Assembly: GCF_905220415.1 (NCBI RefSeq)
Contig: NC_059537.1
Span: forward strand, 2,221,989 to 2,285,988
Length of the DNA stretch: 64,000 bases
Source of the DNA: Colias croceus
Lineage: Eukaryota; Arthropoda; Insecta; Lepidoptera; Pieridae
Reading direction: 5' to 3'
The notes under the pieces are model-generated. The model worked only from the letters and a program-made list of their open reading frames with translations, did no database searches and was not told the origin of the DNA. The translations under genes and the position numbers were made by a program. Below are positions 1 through 11,600 of this stretch, piece by piece. Each line of letters opens with the position of its first letter. Within the stretch, counting starts at the first letter, position 1.

Positions 1-1870
1 CAATCAGCATTCTACCGTGTATGTCAAAGATACTGGAAAAAATTGTATACAAACAAGTAGTGGAATACCTAGAGGCAAATCGAATGTTACCGGACTCACA
101 ATCGGGCTTTAGACGACAACGCGGAACTGCTACAGCATTAACGGATGTAGTGGATAACATAATAAGAGCACAGGATAGAGGTATGGGCACAATTCTTGTT
201 TATCTCGATTATTCACGCGCCTTCGATACCTTGAACATACCTCTATTGCTGGCCAAATTATCTTATTACGGATTTTCACAAAGCGCAGTCTCATGGTTCG
301 ACAGTTATCTAAACAATCGAACTCAAACAGTAATGATCACGGAAGAAAACGGCAAGGGGTCGTTTTCACAGTGTAGGTCTGTCGAACGAGGTATTCCTCA
401 AGGCTCAATTTTAGGCCCTCTATTATTCATTTTATACACCGCGGACATTATTAATAATATTCACTTTTGTAAATTTCATTCGTACGCTGATGATATACAA
501 CTGTATCTCTCCTTCAAGCCCGATGACACGCATGACTGCTTAGTTAAACTAAATGGCGATCTAGATCGAATTTCTACATGGTCAGCAAATAATACCTTGC
601 TGCTAAACGCTGACAAAACGAAATTCATGATTCTAGGTACACCAAAACAGGTAAAAAGCGTCGAGCAGCATAATCCAGTACTTAACATCCAAGGTACTAT
701 CATCGATCGTGTACGTGAGGCTCGTAACTTAGGAGTTATATTCGACGAACAACTTAGATTCGAAAAATATATCAATTCACTAATAGCAAACTGCTTCTAC
801 CGCCTAAAAGTTTTGTATAACATAAGAGCACATTTGAACACAGATCTACGTATAAAGCTTTGCGAATCACTCGTGCTCTCAAAATTCAATTATGCCGATG
901 TGATGTATGGTCCTAGATTGCTGGTACGCACTAAAAACTCAATACAGCGTATACAAAATGCCTGCGCTCGTTTTTGTTGGGACATACCAGCTCGGACCCA
1001 TATAACACCAATCCTAAAGTCCAATAAAATCTTAAATATGGAGAGTAGGCGGCGACTGCACCTAGCTTCCCTACTTTTTAACGTGATCCTGACAAAAGCT
1101 CCCGCCTACCTCTACAACAAACTCAAGTGGATGGATGACGGCAATCGCTTATATGAAACACGGGCGTCTATGTATAAGCTCTCAGTTCCCAGAAATTACA
1201 CAGCGGCTTTCAGGGGAAGCTTCACATACAGCGCTACTAGGTGCTGGAATAATTTGCCTCCACCAATAAGAAATTGTAAAACACTGCAGAATTTTAAATG
1301 TAAGTACAAAAAAGTTGTTCTTGCACAATTTCTTAACCAGCCCTAATAGCGCTAAATGTATAGCCTTATATTATTACGTATGTTATTATATATCTATATT
1401 ATTACGTATATTTTTCATTTTCCAATATAATATATGTATATATTATTACTTATTTTAATCTCAGTAACCCTTTTATATTTAAATATTATGTATGTACAAG
1501 TAAGTTTATAATTATCTACTTATTATGGATTGTCAACTTTAACTACCTATATAACATTTAATCACCTATTGTTTCTTTTTTTTACTTTTTAAATTATGTA
1601 TTAGCTCCTAATTTAACCACCCAGAAGACCGTTCTGGTGCTCCAAGCGTAGCAAGTCGAGGGGACTACTGAAAACCGGCGCCTCTCCTCTAATACGGAGA
1701 GGCAAATGCTGAGTAGTCCACCTAATCACGAATACGATATTAAGATATTTGAATGTATTTAATGTATTTTAAGATTTAATTTTTTTCCATGTAAAGTGTT
1801 TAGTTATAAGTCAAAAATTTGTAAAAGTATTTGTGATTAAACGTATTTTCTTTCTTTCTTTCTTTCTTTC
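1..1870 (+). mobile_element. 5'-truncated (by window) non-LTR retrotransposon, jockey/CR1-like
   Basis: The 3' part of a LINE. The reverse transcriptase frame ends at 1346. An A+T-rich 3' untranslated region follows, with a G+C-richer block at 1618-1725, and the copy ends in a TTTC microsatellite at about 1849-1870. Jockey/CR1-type elements often end in a short simple repeat rather than an LTR, and no LTR is seen. The left end lies outside the window, so I cannot tell whether the copy is full length. Assignment to jockey or CR1 rests on the look of the reverse transcriptase only. Confidence 0.8.
3..1346 (+). CDS. reverse transcriptase of a LINE (partial, open at the left edge)
   Basis: The frame is already open at base 3 (ISILPC precedes the first Met at 21), so the protein starts outside the window. 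Reverse transcriptase motifs occur in order: LDYSRAFDTLN (motif A with catalytic Asp), GIPQGSILGPLLF (motif B) and SYADD (motif C, the YADD catalytic pair). A basic C-terminal region with a Trp follows (FCWDIPARTH), as in jockey/CR1-clade proteins. The protein would copy the element RNA into DNA at a nicked target. No stop codon or frameshift interrupts the visible 447 codons, so the copy is young or recently active. The endonuclease domain would be upstream and is not visible. Confidence 0.88.
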   Translation: MSILPCMSKILEKIVYKQVVEYLEANRMLPDSQSGFRRQRGTATALTDVVDNIIRAQDRGMGTILVYLDYSRAFDTLNIPLLLAKLSYYGFSQSAVSWFDSYLNNRTQTVMITEENGKGSFSQCRSVERGIPQGSILGPLLFILYTADIINNIHFCKFHSYADDIQLYLSFKPDDTHDCLVKLNGDLDRISTWSANNTLLLNADKTKFMILGTPKQVKSVEQHNPVLNIQGTIIDRVREARNLGVIFDEQLRFEKYINSLIANCFYRLKVLYNIRAHLNTDLRIKLCESLVLSKFNYADVMYGPRLLVRTKNSIQRIQNACARFCWDIPARTHITPILKSNKILNMESRRRLHLASLLFNVILTKAPAYLYNKLKWMDDGNRLYETRASMYKLSVPRNYTAAFRGSFTYSATRCWNNLPPPIRNCKTLQNFKCKYKKVVLAQFLNQP

Positions 1871-2657
1871 AAACTGAAAACGGATATTTTCTAATAGGAA
1901 ATGTTATATAAAAAAATAGGCAGGTGTGCAAAGTGTGTAAACTGTGTGTGCAAATTAAATAAATAATTAACCCGCGTAATTTATTTTCAACTGGCCACAT
2001 TGAACTCAAATAAAAAGCGCTGGACTAGCAACACTGTATCATTGTGTTGCGTTTAGAAATATTTCACAGCTTTACAGCAAAAGTCAAAACTTAAAGAAAT
2101 AATTTTTATTAAATAGTTCAATTTCCTATCTACATAATATCTCCATACTGTTTCTTTTTTTTATTCAAATGAATGACTAGAATTAGAATTTTGCCACCAT
2201 TCTGAAATTCTTGGAGAAGTTTAAAAACAAATTTAATTTCTGAACGTAAGCGTTCTTCGTTCCGTTGACGTTTAGCAAAGTTTCGAAAGAGCTTCACGAA
2301 ATGATAAACAAAGCTGTGATAGTGGGCGTTGTCACACATTATTTTACTGATAATTCATAGATTAAAAATCTGATAAAGCGGTCCCGTTGTTTCGCGACAT
2401 TGTACTAGATAAAATTGGATCTAAATTGATAAAAACAACATACAAAACTTCATCCGTGGTGTTGGTGAATCACTTGTTTTTTTACGAATTTGGGTTTAAG
2501 ACGAAGTATTATCCAATAAAACCTGCGGCAAAATTAACTATTACATGCATATGATTATATTTTAATTCATGAAAATGTTGTATTTCGCGTAATAAATTAT
2601 TTTGAACATGATTCATCGAAGTTTCTTATTGGACCGTAAAGTGTGTGTTGTGTGAAA
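1871..2657 (+). promoter_or_regulatory. region upstream of gliotactin
   Basis: Between the LINE tail and the gliotactin start codon. It must hold the 5' UTR or promoter of that gene unless further non-coding exons lie upstream. I see no clear TATA box or known motif. On the minus strand 2130-2339 there is a 69-codon ATG frame rich in charged residues (NEERLRSEIKF); it resembles no family I know. It could be a first exon of a divergent gene or chance. Confidence 0.3.
2130..2339 (-). CDS. small hypothetical ORF, divergent from gliotactin
   Basis: Sixty-nine codons starting with ATG at 2339. The middle is helical-looking and charged (KRQRNEERLRSEIK), unlike the Ile/Phe/Lys-rich noise of other short frames here. 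No recognised domain. A possible splice donor cannot be fixed. It may be chance; transcript evidence is needed. Confidence 0.15.
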   Translation of the reverse strand: MCDNAHYHSFVYHFVKLFRNFAKRQRNEERLRSEIKFVFKLLQEFQNGGKILILVIHLNKKKKQYGDIM

Positions 2658-5619
2658 ATGCATAGAAAAATATTGATAACATTATTATTGTGTGCAACTG
2701 TGAAGTGTCAGTCTAATAAAGACTTGTACAATGGACAGTTTAAAAATGATTATTACAATGTAAGGCCGCAGGAGGCATCTAGGGACCACAGAATACCAAA
2801 CCCTGGTGACTCAGACTACAGAACGTATGTGTACAATAATCGAAGATATGGAGCGGATCCTTCGAGATATAACCCGTATAACCCTAATATAAACCGGCCT
2901 GGAGGCTTTCCCTACAATCCTATTGTGACTAATCCCTTGGACGAGCAGTTTAAATTCAATTCAGTATGTATTCACTATATTTGGTAAAGTTATAGGTATT
3001 ATTCGATTATGTAAAAACTACATTTATAGTTCCATAATTGTATTATGATTATATATAAATTTATAAATGTTCAAACTGATAAATTTAATTTATCAGTCTT
3101 CACAGAGTAAATTAATTGTTACTTGTGTACTGTAAATCAATGTGTAACAGCTATGTGGGCCAATCAAGAAATTTATGTACTTGAAATGTGCTTGAAATGC
3201 ACAGTTCAATATTTGTTTTTTTTTTTGTGATTTACCATGAATCTCACCAAGCGATTTATCTCCATAATAACACCTACATAAATTTCAAGCAATTTATTTA
3301 TCAATAAATTTTTGCTTAATTTACATAAATAAAAAATACAAAAAAAATCACAATAATATTATCAATAACAAAATCGCTTCTAGAATCGAGACCCCAATAA
3401 CCCAGATGCATTATTCCCTGGAGTTCTTGGTGGCTGGAGAGAGGATCTGCAAGGGAAAGAGAGGCGAGACTCAAGGCAGCTGAAGAGAGACATCTTCGTT
3501 AACACTAATTATGGACAGGTGCAGGGGTTTAAGGTAAGTTTATTGTTGCGTTATGAATTGCTTTAAATACTTTTATATTATGTATACCTAATTAGAAAAT
3601 GCAAGTGCACAATATTTAAAACTAATACCACTATAGGTGGCATGTAGTGCGAGGTGAATTGTGGAGAAGTTTCACATGCTTTCTGTCGCACCTGTAATAC
3701 AGGTATTGCTCAGAAACCTTATTTTTTACTTTGGGGCCAGCACTATTTGCTTCACACAATAACTGTTTTTTGTCAAATATTGGTGTTTAATAATAATTAA
3801 AGGTGTTATTTTTTTTAGATAAAAAGGAAAAAAAAATCAGTCGTTAGACTGAGTAGATAAATTATAGTCTCTCATATACTTTAATATGTAACAATCTTTC
3901 AGGTATACCTTTACGACAATCCAGATCCAGATTCAGGGTATCGGCCGTGGTTGACACCAGTGGAGCGAATACAGGGGGAAGTGTCTGTGTTTCTGGGAAT
4001 ACCCTATGCTCGACCACCTGTTTTGGAAGGCAGGTTTAAGGTAATTAAATAGGAAATCATTATTTTGCCGCTATTAGTAAGTAGTTTTCTAAACTTTACT
4101 TTATTTATTGATGTGATTTTTTTCAAAAATAAGAAATGTCAATCTGAGTTTTGATTATTGAGTTAAAAGTGAAAACATAAACTTACAAAAATTAAAAGGT
4201 GCCAACCATACATGAGGAATTGATACTTCTTATACTGACATGTATTTAAAACTTTAAAAGCACTTATATTTGTAAATGTATAAGCCGTTTCTAAGGACTA
4301 TGGCAACTCAAACGTGAATTTTAATTATAAAATTAAGACATCTTTTTTCAATCTCCATTTGATACTTAATGCGTATGAAACATTACAGCCTCCCCGTCAA
4401 CACCCCGGCCGGCAATTAATCCAAGCGGTGGACTGGGGCCCGGCTTGCCCGCAGCCAGTCAGGTTCACAGGCGCTACCAAGGGAGTGCGGGATATGGACG
4501 AAGACTGTCTGTACTTGAATGTGTTCTCGCCTAATGTGAGTTTTTTGTCATTTTTTGTGGTTAAATTGTGATTGGGATCCAAAGCGTTGAGCATTTTTAA
4601 CCGACTTCAAAAAAAAGGAGGAGGTTATCAATTCGACTGTATATTTTTTTTGTATATTTGTTACGCGATTACTCCGGCAATTATAAACCGATTTGAATAG
4701 GTAATTCTTTTTTTATTTGGTAGGTCATACGTCAGAGGTGGTCCCATTGTCACCAGGTCAGGATCTGATGATGGGATCCTGGGGAAATCGAGGGAATCTC
4801 TCAAATTTTGTAGGCATATACACTGTTTATCAGAAATTATCTTAATACAATGTAGATTTTTGCATCTAATGGTCACCATCTGATGTTGCTGAGCTGATGA
4901 TGAATGGTAGGAGTATGGGATCTCTGTAACAAAATTGTGTAATACCATCGAATTTGAATGTGATTCTACTTTGTAGTTTAAATTTGTACATAATATAGGT
5001 ATAGTCTTGAAGTCGGTTTTTGTTTTTTTTTCAAAAAAATTACTTCATATTATTCAAGTGTATATTTAAATTTGAATGAATTTTGGCTAGAATTCTTATA
5101 TTTTCCTATAGAAATAACACATAATTCCTATAGAAAGGTTCACAAGCGCTATTAAGAGGTAGTGCTATATATGCACAAACATGGGAACATTTATTGGATG
5201 ATGATGACGATGGGGAATACATGATGCCTTATGATATTTTATCTATAAATAATTGTTATGTTTTCTACAAATTTACAAATATATTTTATTAACTAGCGGT
5301 TCGCTCCAGCTTCTCTCGTGGTACACGTTTGGGTTTTCTCTACATAAGAACAATTCTCGTAATTTAAGGAATATAAAAAAAGGAAAAGATTTAACGAAAT
5401 CGGTTCTGCTGTTTTCGAGATTTGCACGATTTGGCGATTCATTTCTGTTACATAGAACTAGATTTCCGCCCGCGGCCCGTTTTCAAAGGAAATCCCGCAT
5501 AGTTCCCGTTCCCGGGATTTCCGGAATAAAACCTATCCTATGTGCTAATCCAAGTTACCCTCTATATGTGTGCTAAATTTCATTATAATCGATTCAGTAG
5601 TATGTGCGTGAGAGAGTAA

Positions 5620-5656
<37 letters not shown>

Positions 5657-8600
5657 CCTCACAAACTTTCGCATATAATATTAGTAGGATTAGTAGGATA
5701 TAGATGTATTTAAATTGGAATTGATGTCGATCACCACAAACAATAAATATTGTCTATCATTATGCAGCAATATTTAAATCACTATAATCAATTGGGACAC
5801 ATTTCAACAAATCCCGAACAATTGAGACAAACGAAATCGCAAAGTTAATTACAATCACGGATCATTAACCTCACTCATTGCACGATTAATTCACTGAATG
5901 AGTTAAATGATTCATAATTACTTCATTGTTCGTTATTGTAGGCCTTAAACTAACGTGATCTTGCAATTATGTGCGGCAATTTGGAAGTCAAAGGGTTTTA
6001 ATTGCTTATTTATTCGGGAACTTGAGGTTTATTAAAGCAATGCAGTAGATGGTAGAAGAAATTAGTAACTTGTCAAATGAAATTAAAAAATTGTCTGTAT
6101 CTTAATCTATACTAATATTATAAAGCTGAAGAGTTTGTTTGTTTATTTTAACGCGCTAATCTCAAGATCTACTGGTCCGATTTGAAAAATTATTTCGTTG
6201 TTAAATAGCCCATTTAACGAGGAAGGCTATAGGCTATATCGCACGCTGAGAACGAAAGTGACCTAAAACGAAATTCTTGTTTTTTGGGAATCATCAAAAT
6301 AGTGTTCGTAATTTACAGTACTATTTATAAATCATGTCATTATTTGTTAGCATGCAAAGTTATTTATGATATTATAATCTGATATCATTTAAGAGGATAT
6401 TGTCCACCAATAACAACCCATAAAAAGCAATTAAATAATATTATAATATTTTTTACATTTTTTTGAAAATTACCATTACATATTGCGTCACTTTATTACT
6501 GAAAACTTATAAATCATCTTTGACTAGTTTGGGAATGAGTCACTTTAGTATTTTTTTATTATGCATGAATTTGGACTTAACCTGAATTATGTCAACTTAG
6601 TATTAAAATATTAATGAAAAGTAGTCCAATGAAACCAAATGTTAACTAAGAAATTATATTTATTGTTTGTTTCAAGACTTATAATATTATTCTACTTGCC
6701 TATCTAATATTAATGTTAAATTAGGTAACAAATAACATCAAATATCTAGTATCTTTAAAAATAAAAAGTTATACAAAAATACAGTTTTATCAGTCTGAGA
6801 TAGGAACTTAATTAGCAAAAAAATAGTTTAAACGTGAAAATTATATCTAAAAAGTATCACTGAAAAAAATAACAAAAAACTTCTAACTAAAACTTCTAAA
6901 TCTACTATTATTTTACGTTTTATTTATTTAACTTATTTCAATAACCTATAAGTAATAACTTATAGGTTATTGAAATAAGTTCTGTAATAAGCAGGTATCA
7001 GATTTTTTCTGACCAAGTCTTTCAAATCATTTTTTTTGTTTTGTTTTAAATTAAGGGGTTCTTTGTATAAATTACGTAATATAATTTCATCTTTACTTTT
7101 CATTTTTTTTCTCTTATTACGCATATCAACTGTACTGAATTCTGTATCCAAGTAAGAAATTTTATACTCAAATTTAAAATCATTTCCTTTTTTAAAACTT
7201 AAAACTTTAATATCATTCCAAAAAAACCTATTTTTATTAGTATTTTCGTTAAAATTGTAACCCCATTGATCGTGTAGTTCTTTAATATTATAAAAAAAAG
7301 TATAATCTAATTCTTGGACCATAAAAGATTTTCCCGTTTTTCTTGCACTTCTTATGAGAGTAGCGTATTGACATGGAATGTAAATGGGGCCAGCTTTTTC
7401 ATTCTTCTTTATTTCTTTTTCTATCAAACTGTGGACATTGTCTGCCTCGTTCTGTGTATGCCCTTTTATTAGAAATTTGTGAGTTATGCTCTCAATATTG
7501 TATAAATTATTAACTGCATACGAGTAAAGAGACGCCATGTTCTTATTTTTATGCTGGCCGGCGCAGTTGTCAGTGTAAAAAGTTAAATGAATTTTTTTGT
7601 TTGGGTTTTTAAGACTCGTTTTATAAATATAATCATAAACACAAGATCCTATTTCTTGAACTCCTCGCTGGCCTTGGGTTTCATCCCAAAAATAACAGTA
7701 AACATTTCCGTATGCAGGCTGTTCATTCTTCTTTATTGAGCTTTTCTTGTTTAATTCTGTTATGGTGAAGTTTAGACAGTTAATTTTGGAACAGTAATAA
7801 AAATATGAAGGGCTTGGGCACAGCATTACAGATTGTAAATCGTATATGGCACACACATGTGTTTCATCAATATTTTCCCTATCAGCCAGTTTTTCTTGCC
7901 GACACTTATTTTTTTCGATGAGATGCTGCTCATAATTAGGTTTTAATCCAATTTTTATATCGGAAGGGGCAAGTTCGTAGGCTAAACAATTGTCGCATCT
8001 GTCCTTTTTTGGTTGATAAAAACCAATATTAAAATCTTTGTTAAATGTATTGAGATACAACCAATATTCACATTCAGGCTTCCTTCTTTCTTTTTGAAGT
8101 AAATTAAAGTCCCTCCAGAGATCTCTAATAGTTTTCCCTTCGGAAATGTAGTCTTTACTAGATTGTGCTCTTAAATAATGAGATTCTATTTTAGGTATTG
8201 ATATTATGTGATTTTTTATGTCTTCTAGAAGATCAGGATCAATTACTTTTCTATTTGTATGTTTTCCTCTGTTATCTGGTTCTATAAATCCCTGACTATT
8301 AGTTTTCTGTCCAACCGTTCTTATTTGGCGATCTGTTATGTCCAAGGTATTAATGAAGAATTTTTTACAGACACGTATTTGAATAGAATTTAAAGTAAAA
8401 TAAAATGCATTGTTGGCTTGTCTAGGTCTTGTAGCATTAGAATATTTATATTTACGTTTTATTTCAAGCATACATGATCGAATATATGCACGCTTCAAAT
8501 CAATATTGCTTAACTTCCAGTAATTATCAAAAAGTAATTTTCTATCGGCATCTTGTATTTTATCAAAACATCTCAAACGGCATTTACACGCATCTTTAAT

Positions 8601-11600
8601 CCTACGAGCAGCAACGTTTTTTTTTGTTTTAGATAAGGAAACGTACGACTGACCGCTGTTTCGAAGAGATTTCGTTTTATTTTGTTTCCAATTTGAAGTG
8701 TTTTTCAATATTTTTCTCGATTTTCTCTCATTGGCTATATTGTCACTATTGTTTTGAAGGAAAAGCGAGGAACTGCTTGATGAAGATATGTATGTGTTTT
8801 GTTTGTTATGGTTAATGTAGGTAGGATCGTGGTCACTTAAATCAATATCACTTTCGCCACTATTGATGGGCGATATCTGATAATTTGGATGACTTTGATT
8901 ACGTAAAGAAGAATTAGATTTATTTTGTTGTGAACTGGAGGAACTTGATGAACTGGAGCTTGAACTAGAAGTCGATGAAGTAGAACTGGATGAAGGAGAT
9001 CTTGGCATAGGGTCCGTTGAGTTGAAAGTGGATGCTTGTTTACTTTGAAATGAAGCCGATGGTTCGTTACTGATATGAGAAACGTGAGCTTGCATATCAA
9101 ATACCTAAAAGAAACAAAATAGGTATATTTATTTTGAATACACTAGTATAACACACTAGGTAAAAGACTAGGCCAAATATAATTTATATATAATTTCCAA
9201 CAGTGGTCGTTTTCAAACCAAGATAGAAAAAATATATTGTATACATACTGTTTTTGGTTCTTTAATGAAAGTTCGTGTCTTTTTAAATTCTCTCTCAGGT
9301 GTATTTTCTATAACAGATAAACTACTTCTATCGGATTCAAAATTCTGAAAAAAAAAATATCAACGTATTATTTATTTGGAATACTTATATTCAAAATATC
9401 AAAAAAAAAGTATTATTTATAGATACAGACCGTAGAATGAATTTCACTCAGCGGGGAAACTCGTTGTAATTCATGATAAGTTTTTGGTGGTGAGTTGTCT
9501 ATGAATCTTTCGTTTTCTTTTTCTTTTTCTTGAACCAATTGTAAAATAAAATCAGCCCTTCGCTTCATTTTATTCGCTTCTTATAATGACTTAAACATAA
9601 ATATTTAAACAATTATTATTAAAACAACGACATAAACTTTAATTTGCCATAAAGTTAACTCATCAAAATATTATTAAAGCGGCTTATTTAAACATAATAC
9701 ACTTACATAAAGAAAGTATTTAATTAAGTACAGACATAACCTGAAATATGTCGTTACGTTTACATTAGTTTAAAATACAAAAATGACTTAATTTGACTTA
9801 AGTCACAGCATATAAACTACATTTTAGTACGAAAGTGACCTAATACGAACAATAGTCCTTTTAAGATTAGGACATTGACAAAATATTAACCTACCTTTTA
9901 GTGAAAAAACGCCGCAATCAGGATTGAGTCACTTTATAACTAAAACACAAACGTCTTATTGCAATCACTGCCGAAATAAAACTAAAACGGTCACTGTTTT
10001 AGCGGGGGGAGGTATAGAATACGCAAAATATGAAGAGACGCAACATACATGTTTTTCTCTTTCTAGGCGGAAAAATGCAGTTTTTGATTTATTAAATGAT
10101 AGAATACCTTATTGTGAGTCATTTCATGAGTATAACTCATTTTCACAAAATTTTGAATTGCGTCACTTTTGTTCTCAGCGTGCGATATATCATCACGCTA
10201 AGACCAACAGGAGCGAAGCAATGCGGGTGAAACCGCGCGGAACAGCTAGTCGATAATATTATGTTGACTTCAATTAGACACAAATGCATGCACCTGTAGG
10301 TTGTTTCAAATATATATTTATCGAATCTTGAATTATTATATCAATAACATGCTTCATTCAGACACAAATACTTATATGAATAGCTATAACAATGTATTGC
10401 TTACGAATATGGAATTGATATGTTCATATAATACAGTCAAACATAAAAATTAAGCGCACCATAAACATGGTATTAATTAAAATTCAAAATTCCTTAAGAA
10501 ACTAATTACACCTTAGTTTTTTATTGTATTCAAAATGATTTGTGAACCATTACCATAAACCCTTAATAAGTTCTAGGTTTATACTCTGTTTTTTAATCCA
10601 TGACGTGACGTTTAAATTTTACTCTCAACGCGCGTAAAGAAGTTTAGGTTCAAAAAAAAATGTGTGCGTGTACTAGTGTACACACGTAAGAAGTGAAACT
10701 TCTTAATGACCTTATTTTTCAAAAATAATTTACTACATTTTTGTTATACTTTTGTTATACAATGTTACACTAAATTTTTTTCCAACCCGATAAAGAAGTT
10801 TCACTTCAAAATATTCAAAATTTTAATTCATTTTTATTAATTATAATGTTTTCGCAGACGGAAGCGGGTGCGACAGCTCAAAAGTACCCAGTAATGGTGT
10901 ACATCCATGGAGGCCAGTTTACCTCGGGAGCGTCCAACCTGTTCCCAGCTCATATGCTAGCTGCGTTTTATAATGTTGTTGTTGTTTCTTTTAATTATCG
11001 TCTTGGGGCTTTGGGTGAGTTGTTCTGTGTTTTACTTAAAAGTTATTTTGTTTAGTTAAAAGTGATAAAACTAAATTGAAATATTGTCAATGTTAATCAG
11101 TATTCAGTAGTGATTTATCCTTCTAATGTGTTAATAATAATTTTTAAAATTAGTCAAGTGTTTGGGTTATGGACAAACAAACAAATCTTTTTTTTTTAAT
11201 CAATATAAAATTATTAAACTAATACTACAAATCTTTATTTAGTCCTTATTGTAGTATTAGTTAATAATTTATTAATTTCATTTATGCTACGATACAACTC
11301 GATTTTTAGAAACCTGCTATTACCTGTTACCTGCTTGTTTTTATTTATTCTAATTACCTTCAATTTTCACAAAAATAACTATACATTACATTAATTCCCA
11401 TTTCCAGGATTCCTATCAACAGCGGACGAGAACTCGCCCGGCAACTACGGTATCCTGGACCAAGCGATGGCCCTCCGCTGGGTCAGAGACAACATAGCCC
11501 CCTTCAATGGAGACAGCGAGTCTATCACCCTGTTTGGACCAGGGGCTGGGGCTGCGTCAGCTGGACTGCTGGCTGTTGCACCGCAGACTAGAGATATTGT

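Larger units (their letters stand above)
6240..10184 (-). mobile_element. complete DNA transposon, Sola-like, with 4-bp ATAT target duplication
   Basis: Terminal inverted repeats of 23 bp with one mismatch: 6240-6262 and 10162-10184, outermost bases CGCACGCTGAGAAC. ATAT is present just outside both ends (6236-6239 and 10185-10188); removing the element and one ATAT restores the uninterrupted repeat seen elsewhere in the window. It carries one three-exon transposase gene on the minus strand (6960-9568). Copies of GTCACTTT/AAAGTGAC recur near both ends (about 6490, 6539, 9833, 9927, 10163), possible transposase sites. Sola elements are known for 4-bp duplications; the family name is inferred from this and the protein. 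Confidence 0.85.
6106..10249 (+). mobile_element. Helitron-like repeat split by a DNA transposon
   Basis: Left piece 6106-6239 starts TCTATACTAATATTATAAAG; right piece 10189-10249 ends GGAACAGCTAG before T, the TC...CTAG layout of a Helitron. Joining the pieces gives the same order as the copies at 11753-11907 and 29822-29985. The interruption is the transposon at 6240-10184 plus a 4-bp duplication. Confidence 0.8.

Noticed and set aside
2643..2657. Gliotactin start at 2643
   Set aside because: The codon there is GTG; the first ATG is at 2658 and opens a good signal peptide.
9924..10256. 110-residue plus-strand frame at the right end of the Sola-like transposon
   Set aside because: It crosses the transposon end into the interrupted repeat and has no domain.
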